A stretch of DNA of 12,247 nucleotides. Origin: QNYQ01 sp964542985 (GTDB lineage: Archaea > Thermoproteota > Thermoprotei_A > Sulfolobales > Pyrodictiaceae). Location of the stretch: assembly GCA_964542985.1 (NCBI GenBank), contig CAZIWH010000052.1:1-12247 (forward strand). The letters run 5' to 3'. The notes below the pieces were generated by a model, which searched no databases, was not told where the DNA came from, and saw only the letters and a list, made by a program, of their open reading frames with translations. Below, piece after piece: positions 1 to 7,414 of the stretch. The position numbers and the translations under genes are program-made. Every line of letters starts with the position of its first letter. Positions within the stretch are counted from its first letter, which is position 1.

Positions 1-105
1 GAGTCCGAGATACCTGCGTCAAGGCCCAGCGGCTTAGACGCTGCCAAGATAGTGAAAGAATCGAGGAGAGGTAGGATCGAGACAAGTCTTCGCGGCATTG
101 AGTGA
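1..105 (+). CDS. C-terminal end of a small protein, possibly a VapB-like antitoxin (5' end outside window)
   Basis: Reading frame 1 is open from the first base to a TGA at 103-105 and encodes 34 residues. The stretch SGLDAAKIVKESRRGRIE resembles the C-terminal tails of archaeal VapB-type antitoxins, which often end in a short 'SG.D..K.IRE.R' helix that binds the VapC toxin. No PIN-domain toxin follows on the plus strand. What follows is antisense to a broken protease gene, so if this is an antitoxin its toxin is lost or lies elsewhere. The minus strand is also open across this stretch, so it could merely be antisense to the decayed gene. Only 34 residues are visible; this is a weak call. Confidence 0.25.
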   Translation, partial: ESEIPASRPSGLDAAKIVKESRRGRIETSLRGIE

Positions 106-379
106 GGAGGTAATAGTACTCTGTAAAGGCTATTGGGATTATTATGCTCTCTAATCCTTCTATTGGTATCTTCACTTGTCTCTTAATATGGGCTCTCACG
201 TCTTCTCCTATACCTGCTAGATAAACTTGTTCAGAATCTTCTAAGCCTATTCTACATGAGCATTGCTGAAGACATTGGAATAGGCTTATGGTGGCACCAC
301 TATCTATTAGAGCGTAAACGACTATCTCTTCTCTTCATCTCCTAATTACTATTGGTATAAATGAGGTAAAATCACCCAC
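80..379 (-). pseudogene. Broken retropepsin-like aspartyl protease gene
   Basis: On the minus strand, a GTG at 379-377 opens MGDFTSFIPIVIRR, then a TGA at 337-335 (codon 15) interrupts the frame. The same frame continues with REEIVVYALIDSGATISLF and stays open to the left edge. LIDSGAT is the catalytic D-[ST]-G-[AS] loop of single-domain archaeal/retroviral-type aspartic proteases (Asp at codon 26). The following VYLAGIG and the hydrophobic IIIPIAFTE strand sit where the flap and second beta layer are expected in such proteins of about 110-130 residues. The usual conserved C-terminal segment is not recognisable after codon 92, so the 3' end is also degraded or shifted, and the left boundary is approximate. 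No start codon lies just downstream of the TGA to rescue it. A sequencing error at the TGA is the main alternative. The protease identity rests on motif recognition only. Confidence 0.55.
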
Positions 380-878
380 GGTATAGAACATAAGGGAGAT
401 ACTACCTCTTCTGGACCGTGCTTTAACTCTGTTCGCCGCCTAAAGGCTTTTATTTTAAAATACTTGGATTAATAGGCTTAGACAGCTAGAAGGTCGCGAC
501 TTGGTACTTTAATAACTCTGTATTCTTCTGGCCATTATCTCGCGTGACTCCTTTAAAAGTCCTGGCCCAAGTAACCATACGTTCATCTACTACAGCAGCC
601 CAATAACCCGGTGGAACCTCTATATTCTATGGCGTAATAAACTTCATCTAGGCATTTACCGTCATAATGTTATATCGGAAATCGTGGGAAGGAGGGCGGC
701 CAACAACTCAACTAGGCTAGCGTAGTATGGGAATTACCCTAGTTAAGGTCTTGAAAGATATCATTCTTTTTACTGAGAGTATTTCGCGATAGTAGCCACT
801 AGTGGTTCCGCATATGGTAATGCCTTTTGGTGTTACTATCGCGAAAGCGGGTGTACGTGTCTTTATCTCTAGGCTATA
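380..878. other. AT-rich stretch without an intact gene
   Basis: About 500 bases of visibly lower GC than the rest of the window. All frames are interrupted. The longest minus-strand readings are fragments, for example one with LDEVYYAIEYR around 600-650 and another, one frame over, with VPPGYWAAVVDERMV around 575-620. They look like pieces of one shifted gene, but I cannot assign a family. A minus-strand open stretch ending at a stop at 717 (…TPKGITICGTTSGYYREI…) overlaps the start of the next gene and is probably not real. A TATA-like run (ATTTTAAAATA, near 451-463) could have served the broken protease gene. No tRNA, CRISPR unit or insertion sequence is visible. The region reads as gene debris at the edge of the gene cluster. 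Confidence 0.5.
782..846. repeat. 13-bp perfect inverted repeat with nested palindrome
   Basis: TTTCGCGATAGTA at 782-794 is the exact reverse complement of TACTATCGCGAAA at 834-846. The 39-base spacer contains a second perfect palindrome, CCACTAGTGG (796-805). The unit lies 33 bases upstream of the first possible start codon of the PIP-box protein gene. It could be a two-arm operator for a dimeric regulator, a hairpin in an upstream transcript, or the remnant of mobile-element ends. Arms this far apart with a T/A-rich intervening segment fit protein binding or a cruciform better than an archaeal terminator. Function is inferred only from symmetry and position. Confidence 0.5.
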
Positions 879-1421
879 GTGTGGGGCTCGCGGGTGGCTC
901 AGCGGACACTGGACGAGTATCTGAGGACCATAGGGTCTAGCAGGCTGGGTAGACCTGGGGGGTCTCGGCGCGACGGTCGGAGCATGGGCAGTATTGTGGC
1001 TGATGTGAGAGACCTTGTGATGTGTCTCCGGCCTTCTCCGCGGCCGCATAGTGTGCTTGTATGTGGCTCACTCGAGGATGCCCGAAACGAGGCGGGTAGT
1101 GATCCCGGTGGCTATCTGGAGCTAGGCGTGGCCAAGGCTGCTGGTCTTCTGTGCAAGGGTGATCACCCTGGTACCAGTACGGTAGTGCTCCTACTCGATG
1201 ATGCCGAGTTAAGTAACCAGTGGTGGCGACTGCTAGTATTCTGGACCATCCGTAGCCTGCCGCAGCGTATGCGCGTAGTGCTTGTTCTCCCAGGGCTCAC
1301 CCAGCTCATCGAGAAGATGGGTGGCGAGGAAGCGCTTCCTCTTAAGCCCCTAGGGGAGTGGTCTTGGCTCGTAACCCTTGTCTCGAGAAAAATAGGGGTA
1401 TGCTGGGAGGCATTTGTCTAG
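879..1421 (+). CDS. Small PIP-box protein of unknown function, possible degenerate AAA+-like fold
   Basis: I do not recognise the family. From the GTG at 879 it has 180 residues. Residues 8-15 read QRTLDEYL, which fits the PCNA-interacting consensus Q-x-x-hydrophobic-x-x-aromatic-[FL]. A Gly/Ser/Arg-rich linker follows to about residue 37. The rest looks globular: a strand SVLVCG near 58-63, an acidic strand VVLLLDD near 103-109 like a Walker B strand, and a strand MRVVLVLPG near 131-139. No Walker A lysine loop is visible, so ATP binding is unlikely; a degenerate AAA+ or clamp-loader-delta-like fold is conceivable but speculative. An alternative GTG at 894 would put the PIP motif at residues 3-10 and sits about 29 bases after a TTTATC box (862-867), consistent with a leaderless transcript. 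The gene converges on the DUF499 gene, and the two stop codons overlap by 4 bases (CTAG). It probably works with the replication clamp. Confidence 0.6.
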   Translation: MWGSRVAQRTLDEYLRTIGSSRLGRPGGSRRDGRSMGSIVADVRDLVMCLRPSPRPHSVLVCGSLEDARNEAGSDPGGYLELGVAKAAGLLCKGDHPGTSTVVLLLDDAELSNQWWRLLVFWTIRSLPQRMRVVLVLPGLTQLIEKMGGEEALPLKPLGEWSWLVTLVSRKIGVCWEAFV

Positions 1422-4400
1422 CTCAGTGAGAGTTCTATGTAAACATCATCTAGCTGTAGGTTGAGGTACTTGGCCAGCATCCTACGGTTCAGCGCGTCAG
1501 CTACGTCGCGGAGTAGTAGGGGCTTGCCCTCCCGTCTCCTTAGGTCTATGTCTAGCCGTATCTCGGCTATACCTCCTAGGCTCCTAGCCACGTCTAGGAT
1601 TCTGTAGAGCTGTTCCACGCTAGTGGTCTCAGCGTCTATGGTCACGTTCGACACCCTGCTCTCCGACCTAACCACGGCCCGGGCGTTCAGGGAATAGCTG
1701 CCTCCCCGTGACGCCATGTCCTTCACGGCTTGTAGTAGTATTTTTACCCCGGAGACGAGCTGCTGGTCTACCCTACCGCTTAGTGCTAGTCGGAGACCAA
1801 TGGCCTCCACGGGCTCCTCTAACTCGTCTGTCTTCAGCAGCTCCTCGCGGAGCCGGTAAGGGTTGATGCCGTGATAGCTCAGCGTCCGCGGCCTCGCTGG
1901 CTGCCTTGGAGGCCCAGCTATGACTCCGCCTAGCCCTCGGTCAGACTCCTCTCCTAGCTCGGCTTGCTCAGCGCATTTCCAGGTCCTGGTCTCGGTGTCC
2001 CATACGGGGTTTCTGCAGCCCTGCGGGGGCTTGGGGCGGCATTCGAGGCCCTCATCCCCGGTCTCCACTACGCAGCTTTGACGAGCCTCCGGGGAGCTGC
2101 AGGGCACGAAGCGCGCATCCTTGCTGGCTAGTGCGGGTCTCTTCATGCAGACGGGGCCGCTGGTAGTGAGGGCTACTAGTCTGCCGCGCTCCACGAGGCT
2201 CGCGAGCTTCTCCTTCACAACCTTCTCCGGGTCTATGAGCATTACGCTGCTGGGGTCCTCAGTGAACGCCGACGCTATCTCATTGATGCCTAGCGGGCGG
2301 CGTAGCGCGTTATACCTCCTAATGATGATCTCGGTTAGCACGTACTCCTCGGGCACGTCTGTGGCCAGCTTGCCTATCTCGCGCAGCTTCTCCCGCACTG
2401 TTTGCCAGAGGCCGCTGCCCCGGATCTTGGAGGGGTCTAGCTCAACTTTGTCGAAGACTACGCTGCCATCAGGACGTGCTTCGAGCGGGTAGTAAAGCGT
2501 CGTATAGAGCGCAGCCGTATCAGAGGCGATCTCGTCAAGTAGCTTATTCCTCATCTTGTTCAGCTCGTCCTCGTCGGCCTTCTCTAGGCCGTAGTACTGC
2601 TTCTGCTCCGGCTGCACTAGTCTCTCAACCGCCATGAGCCGGGCCATGTTCTGGAGTAGCTGATGATAGAGCCTCATATCCGGGACCAAGTAGAGCACCG
2701 TGTTCCTGTGCTTCCGGTAAGCAGCTCCAGTGCCTGCCTGGCTGTACATTGTGAACCTCTCTAGAAGGCCGAGGAGCTTGTCCCCGCCCACGGCCACAGC
2801 GCTCTCCTCTGGATCCATGAGCACCAGTTTAATCCTAGGAGAATCCTCCACCTGGCCGGGGTGCCGCGGCCAGACAACTATCCTGCACTCCGCGGTGGAC
2901 TTTGCTATCTTTCCTATCTCCCTGCGAAGCCTCTCTAGCACGCGGTTCTTACTCCTATCTAGTATCTCGCTCGCTATACGGTGAACCAGCATATAGATAT
3001 TGGCGCGGGACTTGACCATGTACAGTGTCTCGCCGCCCCGGTCTATGCGGTGGAGGTGCGCAGTCTTTCTCAGAAGCTCGCTTTCCAACATGTGCTGGAC
3101 GAGCTGCACAGCGACACCACGGACTGGCGTGACAGCGCCCAGCGCTACCTCCTCGGGCCGGGAGGGCTTGCCAGCAGCACTCCTTACCAATACGGCCGAG
3201 TAGGTGAGCGAGGCGACACGCGGCAGTCCCTCGCGGGCAAGCTTCTCATCAATCTCCTCTATGACCTCCACATCGTAGGACACGGCGTTACGGAGCCTCC
3301 TCAGTAGCTCGTTCCTAGTGAGAAGCTCGTCTAGTATCTCCCTCCTAGTAACATCCAGGTCGCCTAGAATTAGCATGTCATAGGTGTCACCGCTCCGGCT
3401 CCTCCAGTACAGCGCCCACGCCACGATACGCAGTATGTCGCGCGTACCCTGGAACCCAGGAACCTCCACAAGCTCTCCATAGAGCACGTCCACTAGGAAC
3501 GGGTGAAAGGGGTAGCTCGAGACCATCCGCCGCCTATACTCTGGCATAGAGGCGTCCACGGGGAAGTGGTCCCGTTCCCCCTCGTAAAGCCTCGCATACT
3601 CCTCAACCACAGCTGCAGCAGCGGCCTCATCCACCTCCCTAAGCAGGGCGGCCCGGAGCACAGCAGCGGCATCGCCCCGGCTAACGATGGAGGCTGGCAT
3701 AGCCACTCTCTTTACGTCAGAGAGGGTTGCTATCACCCGCTGGGACTCTCCCTCATATTGCTGCGGCGTAGCGATGGCCAGCACCGCATACCTAGAGTTA
3801 GACACAGCTACGGCAAGGTTGTGGAGAAATATCCTAAGGCCTTCAGCCTCGCGCCGAGCCTCCCTGTCGCCACGCACCTCCAGGTTTCGGAGATACATCG
3901 CTATCTCGTCAATGAGTATAACTGGCCGGACACCAGCCTCCTCGAGCTGGGCAAGAATCTCGCCAATCTCCTCGCTACCTGGCGCAGCCCTCCGGTAACG
4001 AGCAACACGCTCAGCCAGCCTATTGGCGCCTGCTGAGCGAACAAGCTCATCGAGGATAAACACCCAGGCATTAGGCGCCCCATAGACATCTCGCAGCCGC
4101 ACCGGGTCCACAGCAGCCCCGTCAAACACCGCTACCGCTGAGCGGAAGCTAGCCTCTTCGAGCCTGACGCCCACGTCACGTAGGAACTCCTGGAACCGGC
4201 GGCTCCTAGCAGCCTCTCGGAACCGCCGAGCAATGTGGTAGATAGAGAGAAGCGTGTGTGACTTACCCCCGCCAAACCCGGTGTGTAGGAGCACAACAGC
4301 ATTACCCTCATCCCCGTAGACAAGCCTCCTCACAACATTGCCGAGGACCTGCCTCAACCCATCAGAGAAATAGGTACGGTCAAAGAACTTCACCGGGTCA

Positions 4401-4543
4401 CGGTAGCGTTCATCAACACAGCCCCAGCCACCACCCGGGCAGCCACGGTGCACGTACCATAGCTGCACCACGAAGCTACTATCCGTGATACGCCCTTCCC
4501 GGATCTCCTCAAACGGGATCCAGCCAACACGTCTATCAACCAA
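1418..4543 (-). CDS. DUF499-family (COG1483-type) P-loop ATPase of a defence system
   Basis: A 1041-residue protein, the usual large size for DUF499 ATPases, which are related to the BrxC/PglY ATPases of BREX/Pgl defence loci. The N-terminal YRDPVKFFDRTYFSDGL (about 47-63) is a family signature. Walker A is TGFGGGKSHT at 88-97 (Lys94, Ser95). Walker B is ILIDE at 209-213. A sensor-1-like strand, AIATPQ, lies at 256-261. The middle and C-terminal parts are helical and regulatory in character. A cysteine-rich segment with Cys 799, 815, 824, 835, 843 and 857 is a likely metal- or disulfide-stabilised insert. The start is TTG: GGGGTG lies 7 bases upstream on the coding strand and the family's N-terminus begins there. 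It is downstream of the DUF1156 methylase gene with a 64-base gap, so the two are probably co-transcribed. Family partners suggest an ATP-driven role in sensing or restricting foreign DNA together with the methylase; that role is inferred. Confidence 0.9.
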   Translation of the reverse strand: MVDRRVGWIPFEEIREGRITDSSFVVQLWYVHRGCPGGGWGCVDERYRDPVKFFDRTYFSDGLRQVLGNVVRRLVYGDEGNAVVLLHTGFGGGKSHTLLSIYHIARRFREAARSRRFQEFLRDVGVRLEEASFRSAVAVFDGAAVDPVRLRDVYGAPNAWVFILDELVRSAGANRLAERVARYRRAAPGSEEIGEILAQLEEAGVRPVILIDEIAMYLRNLEVRGDREARREAEGLRIFLHNLAVAVSNSRYAVLAIATPQQYEGESQRVIATLSDVKRVAMPASIVSRGDAAAVLRAALLREVDEAAAAAVVEEYARLYEGERDHFPVDASMPEYRRRMVSSYPFHPFLVDVLYGELVEVPGFQGTRDILRIVAWALYWRSRSGDTYDMLILGDLDVTRREILDELLTRNELLRRLRNAVSYDVEVIEEIDEKLAREGLPRVASLTYSAVLVRSAAGKPSRPEEVALGAVTPVRGVAVQLVQHMLESELLRKTAHLHRIDRGGETLYMVKSRANIYMLVHRIASEILDRSKNRVLERLRREIGKIAKSTAECRIVVWPRHPGQVEDSPRIKLVLMDPEESAVAVGGDKLLGLLERFTMYSQAGTGAAYRKHRNTVLYLVPDMRLYHQLLQNMARLMAVERLVQPEQKQYYGLEKADEDELNKMRNKLLDEIASDTAALYTTLYYPLEARPDGSVVFDKVELDPSKIRGSGLWQTVREKLREIGKLATDVPEEYVLTEIIIRRYNALRRPLGINEIASAFTEDPSSVMLIDPEKVVKEKLASLVERGRLVALTTSGPVCMKRPALASKDARFVPCSSPEARQSCVVETGDEGLECRPKPPQGCRNPVWDTETRTWKCAEQAELGEESDRGLGGVIAGPPRQPARPRTLSYHGINPYRLREELLKTDELEEPVEAIGLRLALSGRVDQQLVSGVKILLQAVKDMASRGGSYSLNARAVVRSESRVSNVTIDAETTSVEQLYRILDVARSLGGIAEIRLDIDLRRREGKPLLLRDVADALNRRMLAKYLNLQLDDVYIELSLS

Positions 4544-4550
4544 GATGAAT

Positions 4551-4556
4551 CACCCC
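4551..4556 (-). promoter_or_regulatory. Shine-Dalgarno site deciding the TTG start of the DUF499 gene
   Basis: The coding strand reads GGGGTG (the complement of CACCCC at 4551-4556), 7 bases before the TTG at 4543. It matches the archaeal 16S anti-Shine-Dalgarno core. No ATG or GTG in the same frame is better placed, so this site supports TTG as the true start. It also indicates internal translation initiation within a methylase-ATPase transcript. Confidence 0.6.
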
Positions 4557-4607
4557 TTGACAAGTGCCGGGCCACGTAACCCACAAGGCCATGCGGTACA
4601 TGGGGCA

Positions 4608-7286
4608 CTACTTCCTGCGCAGGAACTCGACCAGCGTGCGCTGACCCCTAGAGCCCCTACTGGAGCCCTTACCGCCGCGGTCGCTGGTCAGGCCACGCTG
4701 TACACAGGCCGCGTAGATGCCCTGAAGCGCCTTCTTCTCGTCGCCCTCGCTGTCAGCCATAAGCGCCTCCACGTACCGGCACACAGCCGTGTCAAGCCCA
4801 TAGCCAGCCTCACGCAGCGCCTCCAAAGCCTCCTCCACACCAGCCACGAGGAACCTCTTGACAGCGCCAGCCAGGGCCTCCACCAGCGAGCCCGGCCTCA
4901 GCACCACGTCTATCTCGTCAAGCCTCTTCAGAGGGTACACTTTCCGGTCACGGCTCCTCCTCGCCGCCTTGGTGAACCTCTCTATGAACACCTCGTGGCT
5001 AAGCCCAGCAGCATAGCCCAGCCGCCTAAGCTCATCATAGTCAGGCTCGCCGTACACGACCCGGGCGAGGAAATACATGGTCGAAAGAGGGTCGATCTCA
5101 GCCCTCAGCACCTCCCGGGTCACCGCCCGGCTCGCAACACGGCTAGCAAGATCGACCACCTCCTTGACGCCGACCACGCCGCCCTCGAGCCTCCGGAGAG
5201 GCCAGCACCCTCCAGCAACACGAAACGCGGCACCAATACCCGCCATAACAGCGTCAACGAGTCCAAGCCCGAGCCCCAGCGTCTCCCTCACAGCAGCCTC
5301 AACAGCCTCCTCTACACGGCGCTGCAGCCGCGCATCCCAGAAACACCCAGAGCCACTACCCCTAGGCACAGCGCCTATAACGAGCATGCTCCGAGCAGCA
5401 GCCTTACCAACAATATGCTGGCTACGCGGCTGCTCCGCAGCAACACCCCAAACCCCAACAGGCTTCCAGCCAGCCCCGAGAAGCGCCTCAAACATCGCGT
5501 AGAGCCCCTCACTGCTCCGATGAGCATACATAACAGCGAGCCTCCTAGCGCCCTGCTCCCTCACAAGCTCAAACACAGCACGCAACCTCGACTCAAACCA
5601 CGCCCCATCCCTGCCACGAGCACGGTTAACAACAATCTCAGACTCCTTAGGCACAGTATCCCAGACAAACGCCTCCGGGTACAACTCGCCAAGACTACGC
5701 TTAAACCAGACATAGAAGAAGTCACTAAGCTCCCCGTACTGCACATTATCATAGTACGGCGGATCAGCGACAACAAAGTCTACGCCACCCATCCCAGCAT
5801 AAGTAGCGGGATCAGCAGCATCACCAAGAACAACCTCAACCTCACCGCTAACACCCTCGAGGAGACCAACAATACGCTCCAAAGCCCTCACTATACCCGT
5901 GTTACTAAAGAACACCCAGCTCAGCAGATCCCCTTGCTTACTGCCAGGAATAATATCGCCTTCAGCGAAGTCGTCGCCAAATGTGTATGCGTGCCTACTG
6001 AATGTGTCTCTGATCGACCCCTTGCCGTATGGATCCCAGGTAGTAAGAACAGAGTTATAATCAAGCAACCTGCCATGACCAAGAGCAAGATAGGTTACAA
6101 CAGCCCTCGCATAGTCCTCGTTGTAGCCATTGCTCAGCATTTCTCGATGAGCCTTCCTGATATACTTCACTACAATTGCGTGGACTAACAGCTGGCGTGC
6201 ATTGTAAAGCTTATAAAACCTGTCTATACTGCGTAGTAGTACTTCTCGGGTCTTCACGCCCTCGGTAATCCGCTCCGTCGGGATAAGATCTTCCGCTAGC
6301 AGTTCGTCCCAGTGCTCTCGAAGGAATTGCTCAGCTTTTCGATACGCTTCTATCATTTCTTTGGCGGGTTCTACGTAGCTGCCGTCTTCCAGTTTTACGG
6401 CTGCTAGGACTGCTGGGTGATAGCCATAGCGCCCTTCCTCCTCCCACTGCTTCATGGCTTCCTGGTGCTGGCGCTGTAGCTCCTTGGAGTCAAGGGTGGC
6501 TGTGGGGCATCGTAGCTTCTTGCGGCGTATAGTGGTGTACTGCTCCTTTGCCTTGCCTACATCGTTTACTCTCACCACCTTTAGTATCGGGTTGCCTTCC
6601 TTGTCGAAGCCCTCCAGCTTTAACGCTACCTTGTTGTCTTTTGAGAGTATTGGGTTGCTGAGGCTTGGCACCTTCTTGCCATCTGGGCACGTGTAGACTC
6701 TTACCCAGATGTAGCTCGTGGGTCGTCCCTTGGGGTGTGGTGGGTAGTAGGGGGCTAGCTCGCGGCGGACGTTCTCTACTAGCCACTTAGCCCAGTACTC
6801 TACGTCTTTTACCAGCTTCTTGCCGTAGCGGAGAGGGTACTCGAGAGTTGCTTTGAGTATTATGTAGGCTACGGGGTTGTACTCGACTGCTACGACTTTC
6901 CTGAACCCTAGGCGGAGGGCTTCGAGGGGGATGCTGCCGCCCCCGGCGAAGGGGTCTAGGAGCGTGGCTCCTGCTGCGCGGCTATGCCTGGCTATCCATC
7001 CCCTGTCCGGGCTATAGTTGTATGCTGGGCGGGGAAGCCCTGGCACGAGCTTGATGGCTTGGAGGAACTCTTCTACGAACTTCTTGTCGGGGGGCTTGTC
7101 AATATCTACTGTGAGGGTCGCGACTGTGGCGCGGCTTGCTGCTAGGGGGCGGCGCGCCCACCAGAGGTGGAGATAGAAGAGCGGTGGAGATAGAACAGCC
7201 CGTTCTCTTTGTGATTCTTCTCCGGCTTCTTTGGTCGGGTAGTAGTGTGCTATGAGCGGCTCCAAGGTGTTGTTGCCCTCTCGCAT
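4608..7286 (-). CDS. DUF1156-type adenine-specific DNA methyltransferase with C-terminal PIP-box
   Basis: An 892-residue protein of the DUF1156/COG1743 family, the methylases found beside DUF499 ATPases in defence islands (PglXI-like in BREX nomenclature). The N-terminal WWARRP (42-47) is the DUF1156 hallmark. The AdoMet loop DPFAGGG is at 111-117, and the catalytic DPPYYDN is at 508-514, followed by the conserved YGELSDFFYVW. DPP[YF] motifs belong to amino-methyltransferases, most likely producing N6-methyladenine. About 390 residues separate the AdoMet loop from the catalytic loop; this lysine-rich part probably contains target recognition. The tail from about 868 is Gly/Ser/Arg-rich and ends in QRTLVEFL (882-889), a PCNA-binding PIP-box. 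The ATG at 7286 has no Shine-Dalgarno site, which suits a leaderless or short-leader message. The expected role is to mark self DNA, so that the linked ATPase and nuclease/helicase act on unmodified invaders. Wobble-base use differs along the gene (see findings). Confidence 0.9.
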   Translation of the reverse strand: MREGNNTLEPLIAHYYPTKEAGEESQRERAVLSPPLFYLHLWWARRPLAASRATVATLTVDIDKPPDKKFVEEFLQAIKLVPGLPRPAYNYSPDRGWIARHSRAAGATLLDPFAGGGSIPLEALRLGFRKVVAVEYNPVAYIILKATLEYPLRYGKKLVKDVEYWAKWLVENVRRELAPYYPPHPKGRPTSYIWVRVYTCPDGKKVPSLSNPILSKDNKVALKLEGFDKEGNPILKVVRVNDVGKAKEQYTTIRRKKLRCPTATLDSKELQRQHQEAMKQWEEEGRYGYHPAVLAAVKLEDGSYVEPAKEMIEAYRKAEQFLREHWDELLAEDLIPTERITEGVKTREVLLRSIDRFYKLYNARQLLVHAIVVKYIRKAHREMLSNGYNEDYARAVVTYLALGHGRLLDYNSVLTTWDPYGKGSIRDTFSRHAYTFGDDFAEGDIIPGSKQGDLLSWVFFSNTGIVRALERIVGLLEGVSGEVEVVLGDAADPATYAGMGGVDFVVADPPYYDNVQYGELSDFFYVWFKRSLGELYPEAFVWDTVPKESEIVVNRARGRDGAWFESRLRAVFELVREQGARRLAVMYAHRSSEGLYAMFEALLGAGWKPVGVWGVAAEQPRSQHIVGKAAARSMLVIGAVPRGSGSGCFWDARLQRRVEEAVEAAVRETLGLGLGLVDAVMAGIGAAFRVAGGCWPLRRLEGGVVGVKEVVDLASRVASRAVTREVLRAEIDPLSTMYFLARVVYGEPDYDELRRLGYAAGLSHEVFIERFTKAARRSRDRKVYPLKRLDEIDVVLRPGSLVEALAGAVKRFLVAGVEEALEALREAGYGLDTAVCRYVEALMADSEGDEKKALQGIYAACVQRGLTSDRGGKGSSRGSRGQRTLVEFLRRK

Positions 7287-7414
7287 ATGGTGGGTCTTGT
7301 TTGTTACTATGTGTTCTGTGTTTATTGTATCTTGTAGACGGGTTTTTGTCTTGTTGTGTAGATGTGTTGTTGCGCTGTATTTAATACTGGGTTTTATAGC
7401 GTGACGTATACTAT
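7287..7414. promoter_or_regulatory. Divergent promoter region between the methylase/ATPase and nuclease/helicase operons
   Basis: This 128-base gap separates two head-to-head start codons. For the rightward genes, TTTAATA (7380-7386) lies about 32 bases before the ATG at 7415 and TTTTATA (7392-7398) about 20 bases before it; the former has the better archaeal TATA spacing for a start site near 7408. Both boxes are nearly symmetric: GTATTTAATAC (7377-7387) is a perfect palindrome, and GTTTTATAGC reads GCTATAAAAC on the other strand, so they may also act leftward with a leader of about 80-90 bases. A nearer minus-strand box, ATACAATAAA (complement of 7321-7330), is about 39 bases from the methylase ATG. 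The arrangement suggests coordinated control. The boxes were assigned by eye from spacing and composition. Confidence 0.55.

Noticed and set aside
717..1049. A 110-codon minus-strand frame across the upstream region of the PIP-box gene
   Set aside because: Its first half is a low-complexity Arg/Pro/His shadow of the plus-strand gene and it crosses the inverted repeat. The last 40 residues look somewhat more natural but match nothing I recognise.
4485..6188. A 567-codon open frame on the plus strand opposite the DUF1156 methylase
   Set aside because: The protein is Pro/Thr/Ser/His-rich with no recognisable fold, while the opposite strand has all conserved methylase motifs. It is open because of the wobble composition of the real gene.
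1418..7286. Calling the locus a standard BREX or DISARM system
   Set aside because: No PglZ, BrxL, BrxA or BrxB and no DrmA/DrmB-type proteins are visible in the window. Only the ATPase and methylase are shared with BREX-like loci.
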